Shown piece after piece: positions 6,564 to 9,235 of a stretch of DNA of 9,235 bases (position 1 is its first letter; the number at the start of each line of letters is the position of its first letter). The position numbers and the translations under genes were made by a program. This DNA comes from Acidobacteriota bacterium (lineage in GTDB: Bacteria; Acidobacteriota; Terriglobia; Terriglobales; Acidobacteriaceae). The notes under the pieces are model-generated. The model worked only from the letters and a program-made list of their open reading frames with translations, did no database searches and was not told the origin of the DNA. Location of the stretch: positions 1 to 9,235 of the forward strand of contig JAJZDL010000116.1 of the NCBI GenBank assembly GCA_021851465.1, written 5' to 3'.

Positions 6564-7487
6564 CTACTTGCGCGCGGGCGGCGTAAGCCCAAGCTCCGCC
6601 ATCACCATCTGCAGGTCCTTCCACGCCTCCGCCTTCTGGCGCGGGTCGCGCAGCAGGAACGCGGGGTGATACGTCACCGCCAGCTTCGCCCCGCGACAGC
6701 CATGCCACCGCCCGCGCAACGAGCTGAGCGGCTGCTTCACTCCCAGCAGATACGTCGCCGCAGTCGCTCCCAGCGCGACGATCGCCTCCGGCCGCACCAC
6801 ATCGATCTGCCGCAGCAGGAACTGCGAGCAGGTGTTCGCCTCCACGGGCTCCGGAACGCGGTTGTTCGGCGGCCTGCATTTGACGATGTTCGCAATGTAG
6901 ACCTCCGCCCGCGAGAGCCCCATCGCGCCGATCATGTTGTTCAGCAACTGCCCAGCCTTGCCGACGAACGGAATCCCCTGCGTGTCCTCGTCCGCGCCAG
7001 GCCCTTCGCCGACGAACATCAGCCGCGCCGCCGCCAAGCCATCGCCGAAGACGATCTTGTGCCGCCCCGCATACGCCAGCGGACAGCGCGTGCAGTCGCC
7101 AATCTCCTGCTGGATCGCGCGCAGCGCAGCCTCCCTCTCCGCAGCCGGAACCGCCGCCGCGGGCAAAGGAGCAAGGTCGTCGAACGAGATAAGTTTGGCT
7201 GGCGGCACGGAGGTTCTCTCGTCAATCGTGGAGGCTAGATTCGGCGCCGGCGCTGCGGCTACATCGTCCAACCCGCGCCGCGCGGCCGTCGCCTCTGTGG
7301 GAGATGTCGGAGGATCGTTGAAAGCGGCGGCGGCATCTGTAGCGCGTTGTGTTGCAGCATCGGCCCCGGCCTCGATCTCGATCGCACACGGCGACGCTGG
7401 ATCGCCGCGCCGATAGAAGTCGTACACGCCCATGTCGCGGAAGTACTCGACCCAAGCGCGCGCCTGTGATCCTGCCTCGCTCTGCAT
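6564..7487 (-). CDS. Uracil-DNA glycosylase, family 4 ([4Fe-4S] type)
   Basis: Encodes 307 residues and removes uracil from DNA to start base-excision repair. Catalytic-domain signatures, from about residue 120, are 'GEGPGADEDTQGIPFVGKAGQLL' (motif I, from 160) and 'HPAFLLRDP' (274-282). The four cluster cysteines are visible as Cys132 and Cys135 ('CTRCPLA'), Cys204 ('KCRPPNNR') and Cys220. Family 4 proteins are usually about 200-220 residues; this one carries an extra N-terminal segment of about 120 residues: a short ordered-looking piece 'ARAWVEYFRDMGVYDFYRR' (9-27), then an Ala/Pro/Thr-rich linker. The start at 7487 is chosen because it lies 8 bases after the rpoZ stop; the frame runs upstream to 7604 only as an antiphase shadow of rpoZ. 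There is no clear ribosome site, so coupling to rpoZ is likely. It appears to be the last gene of a gmk-rpoZ-glycosylase operon. Confidence 0.93.
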   Translation of the reverse strand: MQSEAGSQARAWVEYFRDMGVYDFYRRGDPASPCAIEIEAGADAATQRATDAAAAFNDPPTSPTEATAARRGLDDVAAAPAPNLASTIDERTSVPPAKLISFDDLAPLPAAAVPAAEREAALRAIQQEIGDCTRCPLAYAGRHKIVFGDGLAAARLMFVGEGPGADEDTQGIPFVGKAGQLLNNMIGAMGLSRAEVYIANIVKCRPPNNRVPEPVEANTCSQFLLRQIDVVRPEAIVALGATAATYLLGVKQPLSSLRGRWHGCRGAKLAVTYHPAFLLRDPRQKAEAWKDLQMVMAELGLTPPARK

Positions 7488-7495
7488 CGCGGAGG

Positions 7496-7720
7496 CTACT
7501 GATCCTGCTCGAGCGCTTCCGGCTCTGGCGCTGCAACCGCCGGCTTGTGGGTGACGACAAACGTCACGCAGCCCTGGTTGATCTCGTCCTGTGCAACGCG
7601 GCACGCCTTCATGCTATTGGTGGCCACCAGAGGCAGCGCGCCAGACTGCAACTGGCGTGCCCGCCGCGCCGCGCCCCGTACAAGGCTGTACTTGTTGTGC
7701 AGTGGATCTTCAATCGACAT
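7496..7720 (-). CDS. rpoZ: DNA-directed RNA polymerase subunit omega
   Basis: Encodes 74 residues. Omega wraps the C-terminal tail of beta-prime and helps RNA polymerase assembly; in many bacteria it also takes part in ppGpp sensing. The sequence fits the family closely: 'MSIEDPLHNKYSLVRGAARRAR' at the start, 'GALPLV', then 'ACRVAQDEINQGCVTFV' and a Pro/Glu-rich tail. The length is in the short range for omega. The ATG at 7720 is preceded by GAGGTG with good spacing, so the longer open frame reaching 7870 is not the start. Residues around 'NSMKACRVAQDEI' (about 36-48) are the usual conserved helix, with Cys where many relatives have a different small residue. It lies 153 bases after gmk and 8 bases before the glycosylase, the common gmk-rpoZ arrangement. 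Confidence 0.95.
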   Translation of the reverse strand: MSIEDPLHNKYSLVRGAARRARQLQSGALPLVATNSMKACRVAQDEINQGCVTFVVTHKPAVAAPEPEALEQDQ

Positions 7721-7726
7721 CGTTGG

Positions 7727-7732
7727 CACCTC
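7727..7732 (-). promoter_or_regulatory. Ribosome binding site for rpoZ
   Basis: Read on the minus strand, GAGGTG lies 6 bases before the ATG at 7720. It fixes the rpoZ start against the longer open frame upstream. Confidence 0.65.
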
Positions 7733-7769
7733 GTGGGATGCTTTCAATCTACCCCAACCGCTCCACCTT

Positions 7770-7797
7770 TGTCCTGTCGCGTCTGTCCCGTCGCGTC
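7770..7797. repeat. 14-base tandem repeat between gmk and rpoZ
   Basis: TGTCCTGTCGCGTC (7770-7783) is followed directly by TGTCCCGTCGCGTC (7784-7797), one mismatch. It lies in the 153-base gmk-rpoZ spacer and abuts a palindrome. Confidence 0.75.
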
Positions 7798-7807
7798 CAC
7801 CGGTGGA
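7796..7807. promoter_or_regulatory. Perfect 12-base palindrome between gmk and rpoZ
   Basis: TCCACCGGTGGA is its own reverse complement. It could be a protein-binding site or a small hairpin in the gmk-rpoZ transcript. No regulator is identifiable. Confidence 0.35.
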
Positions 7808-7873
7808 TAACAGGTCTGCATCCGCCGCCGTTCTGGCGCAGTCGGAACCTCGGTATTTGCATTGCGGCACCGG

Positions 7874-8536
7874 TCATCCGACGTCGAAGCTCCCCAGCGC
7901 GGCGCTCAGCCGCGGCGAGCGCGCATCCGTCCGGCAGCGCGCCGCCACCGCCGCCACGCCGTCGCTCGCGCCCCGCTCGGCCAGCACGATCGCGCGCATC
8001 TCCGCCGTCGCCTGGTCCAGAACGTCGTTCACCAGCGCGTACTTGTACTGCCACACCTGCTCCACCTCGCTCCGCGCCTGATGCAGCCGCCGCTCGATCA
8101 CCTCTTCCAATGTCATCTTTTCGGCCTCGCTGCGGTTGCGCAGGCGCATCTCCAGCACCGCGGGGCTGGGCGGCAGAATGAAGATCGACACCGCCTCCGG
8201 CATCCGCTGCATCACCTGCTTCGCGCCCTGTACGTCGATGTCCAGCAGCAGGTCTTTGCCCGCCGCGCGCGCATGTTCCAGCGCCGCCCGCGCCGTCCCA
8301 TAGTAGTTGCCGAAGACCTCGGCCCACTCCAGAAACTCGCCCGCCGCAATCATCCGCTCGAACGTCGCGCGCTCGGTAAAGTGGTACTCGCGGCCATTCT
8401 CCTCCGAGCCGCGCGGCGCGCGCGTCGTATAGGAGACGGAAAAGTCCAGCCCCTCCACCAGCGTGCGCACCTGCGCCACCAGCGTCGACTTGCCCGAACC
8501 CGAAGGCGCCGAAATGATAAACAAAATCCCAGCCAT
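7874..8536 (-). CDS. gmk: Guanylate kinase
   Basis: Encodes 220 residues. It phosphorylates GMP (and dGMP) to GDP with ATP in the cytoplasm and is essential for guanine nucleotide supply. The P-loop is 'SAPSGSGKST' at 9-18 with Lys16. The GMP-binding part is 'VSYTTRAPRGSEENGREYHF' (34-53), with Ser35, Arg39, Arg42 and Tyr51 at the expected places. 'GEFLEWAEVFGNYYGT' (66-81), 'DLLLDIDVQGA' (95-105), 'IFILPPS' and 'VNDVLDQA' also match the family. The C-terminus runs about 30 residues past the usual end at 'VLAERGA' and has no recognisable motif. The ATG at 8536 gives the standard 'MAGILFIISAPSG' start; a GTG two codons earlier is possible, and neither has a strong ribosome site. It is probably the first gene of the minus-strand operon, with a candidate promoter at 8603-8632. 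Confidence 0.96.
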   Translation of the reverse strand: MAGILFIISAPSGSGKSTLVAQVRTLVEGLDFSVSYTTRAPRGSEENGREYHFTERATFERMIAAGEFLEWAEVFGNYYGTARAALEHARAAGKDLLLDIDVQGAKQVMQRMPEAVSIFILPPSPAVLEMRLRNRSEAEKMTLEEVIERRLHQARSEVEQVWQYKYALVNDVLDQATAEMRAIVLAERGASDGVAAVAARCRTDARSPRLSAALGSFDVG

Positions 8537-8598
8537 GCTCACAAGCAGTGTAACCGCTCCCTCCCACAGGCCGTTGTACGACGAACATTTCCAATGAT

Positions 8599-8633
8599 CC
8601 GCAAAATAATTTGCGGCGTTTTCTATCCGCAAA
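8599..8633 (-). promoter_or_regulatory. Candidate gmk promoter overlapped by three CCGCAAA / TTTGCGG sites
   Basis: Read toward gmk, TTGCGG (8632-8627) and TATTTT (8608-8603), 18 bases apart, could be -35 and -10 boxes; match to the sigma-70 consensus is 3 of 6 and 4 of 6. On the plus strand CCGCAAA occurs at 8599-8605, its exact reverse complement TTTGCGG at 8610-8616 with a 4-base spacer, and CCGCAAA again at 8627-8633. The palindromic pair covers the -10 and the third site covers the -35, as expected for a repressor operator. The promoter is a weak prediction; the repeats are seen directly. Confidence 0.4.
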
Positions 8634-8656
8634 CGTCTCACTGTTAAAGCACAGTC

Positions 8657-8785
8657 GAGGTTACTGCAATCCTCTGACCGATTGGTTTTGTACCTAACTT
8701 GGGTGCCCCAGGTCTCGATTTTGAGGCCTGGGAACCACGGCCCCGACGGAACGAATTCATGCGGTCAGAGCAATGCAGCAACCTC
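8657..8785. repeat. 129-base element with 24-base imperfect terminal inverted repeats (MITE/REPIN-like)
   Basis: The left arm (8657-8680, starting GAGGTTACTGCA, ending CTCTGACCG) matches the reverse complement of the right arm (8762-8785, starting CGGTCAGAG, ending GCAACCTC) at 21 of 24 positions. The 81 bases between contain a second perfect-looking hairpin at 8707-8732 and no coding frame. Outside the arms the match stops. I see no clear target-site duplication. This could be a non-autonomous mobile element of MITE type, a REPIN (paired REP palindromes mobilised by RAYT transposases), or a structured RNA. No transposase is in the window. Confidence 0.6.
8707..8732. repeat. Hairpin inside the 129-base element
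   Basis: CCCAGGTCTC (8707-8716) and GAGGCCTGGG (8723-8732) form a 10-pair stem, one pair being G-U in RNA, around a GATTTT loop. The preceding GGGTG gives a 'GGGTGCCCCA' opening that I associate with palindromic repeats in acidobacterial intergenic DNA. It is not followed by a T-tract, so a terminator role is unlikely. Confidence 0.6.
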
Positions 8786-8829
8786 TTGTCATCCTGAGCG
8801 GAGCGCGCAGCGCGCAGTCGAAGGATCCC
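8786..8829. repeat. Dispersed-type intergenic repeat, variant with GCGC-rich insertion
   Basis: TTGTCATCCTGAGCGGAGC at 8787-8805 and GTCGAAGGATCCC at 8817-8829 match the two halves of the repeat core at 6490-6516 (TTCTGAGC...GAAGAATCCC). They are separated by an extra GCGC-rich segment (about 8804-8815) that can itself fold back. It directly abuts the 129-base inverted-repeat element. Confidence 0.55.
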
Positions 8830-8924
8830 GATGAACTCTGTTCAACCGCACCCGCCCACCCCTTTCTCCCACCAATCTCCCGCCGTTGCCTCGTCCTCAA
8901 TCCGCGAAGCCACGCCTCTCCGCC

Positions 8925-8932
8925 AGAAAGGA
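8925..8932 (+). promoter_or_regulatory. Ribosome binding site supporting the GTG start at 8941
   Basis: AGAAAGGA ends 8 bases before GTG 8941. No in-frame ATG precedes the signal peptide, so this site decides the start. Confidence 0.6.
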
Positions 8933-8940
8933 ATCCACCT

Positions 8941-9235
8941 GTGCCGCGCCCACTGAATCTCCGCCGCGCGTTCTTCCTCCTTGCAACCGCACTGATCGCC
9001 CTCGTAGCACTCCCCGCACACGCTCAGGATATTGCCGGCACTTGGCAGGGCACACTCCAAACCTCCGGGCACCGATTGGTCCTCAAGATTTCCAAGTCCG
9101 ACGGCAACACCCTGAAGGTAGACTCCTACGACCTTAATGGCGGAGCGCAGAGGGAGCCTCTCAACGACGCCACCTTCGATGGATCGACCCTCAAATTTCC
9201 ACTGACGGGACACAGCGGCAATTACATAGGAAAGA
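8941..9235 (+). CDS. Secreted protein with acidobacterial 'DIAGTWQGTL' N-terminal domain, 3' partial
   Basis: Ninety-eight complete codons are visible from a GTG start before the window ends. Residues 1-28 are a clear Sec signal peptide: 'VPRPLNLRRA', a hydrophobic core 'FFLLATALIALVAL', and an AHA cleavage site before Gln29. The mature protein begins 'DIAGTWQGTLQ', followed by 'HRLVLKISKSDGNTLKVDSYDLNGG' and 'ATFDGSTLKFPLTGHSGNYIGK', which reads as alternating beta strands of a small lipocalin-like barrel. I recall this domain at the N-terminus of two groups in acidobacteria: the soil-associated TIGR03435 (DUF3738) proteins and secreted alpha/beta hydrolases. The visible part cannot tell them apart. 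It diverges from gmk across the 404-base intergenic region and has no visible partner gene. Confidence 0.75.
   Translation, partial: MPRPLNLRRAFFLLATALIALVALPAHAQDIAGTWQGTLQTSGHRLVLKISKSDGNTLKVDSYDLNGGAQREPLNDATFDGSTLKFPLTGHSGNYIGK

Larger units (their letters stand above)
8537..8940. other. 404-base intergenic region between divergent gmk and a secreted-protein gene
   Basis: No coding frame here is convincing. It contains, left to right: the gmk leader and candidate promoter with three CCGCAAA-type sites (8599-8633), a 129-base element with terminal inverted repeats (8657-8785), a dispersed-type repeat (8786-8829), and a C-rich stretch leading to the ribosome site of the next gene. Confidence 0.7.

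Noticed and set aside
7862..8647. 261-codon open frame on the plus strand opposite gmk
   Set aside because: It is Arg/His-rich shadow translation; the minus strand has an unmistakable guanylate kinase.

Overview
The window looks like chromosomal DNA from a GC-rich soil acidobacterium (Terriglobia / Acidobacteriaceae type). This is inferred from remembered protein families, not from a search. The clues are a cohesin domain ending a secretin-like gene just before GspG-type pseudopilins, a gmk-rpoZ pair, a cobalamin-type radical SAM protein, and a secreted protein opening with the 'DIAGTWQGTL' domain common in that phylum. Coding DNA is mostly 65-70% GC. I found no rRNA, tRNA, CRISPR array, integrase, transposase or phage gene.

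Layout. Bases 2-1449 (+) hold the end of a type II secretion cluster: the C-terminal cohesin domain of a larger protein, then two tandem pseudopilins that overlap by 7 bases. Bases 1581-3020 (+) encode an exported, probably lipid-anchored M48 zinc protease with a long low-complexity linker, preceded by a strong stem-loop. Bases 3169-3795 (+) encode a secreted protein of unknown function with clearly lower GC (about 53%). Bases 3834-4253 (+) are queF (queuosine pathway). After a 561-base gap with no convincing gene comes a B12-binding radical SAM protein (4815-6395, +).

The next block is on the minus strand: gmk (8536-7874), rpoZ (7720-7496) and a family 4 uracil-DNA glycosylase (7487-6564), probably one operon. 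It couples guanylate metabolism, the RNA polymerase omega subunit and DNA repair. A 404-base intergenic stretch then leads to the start of another secreted protein (8941 to the window end, +).

The protein-coding content is mostly ordinary. The least explained material is intergenic: a 129-base element with 24-base imperfect terminal inverted repeats and an internal hairpin (8657-8785), which looks like a MITE or REPIN; a short dispersed-type repeat present as a 28-base tandem at 6453-6517 with a relative at 8786-8829; and three CCGCAAA/TTTGCGG sites over a possible gmk promoter. I see no clear evidence of a new multi-gene defence or biosynthetic system.
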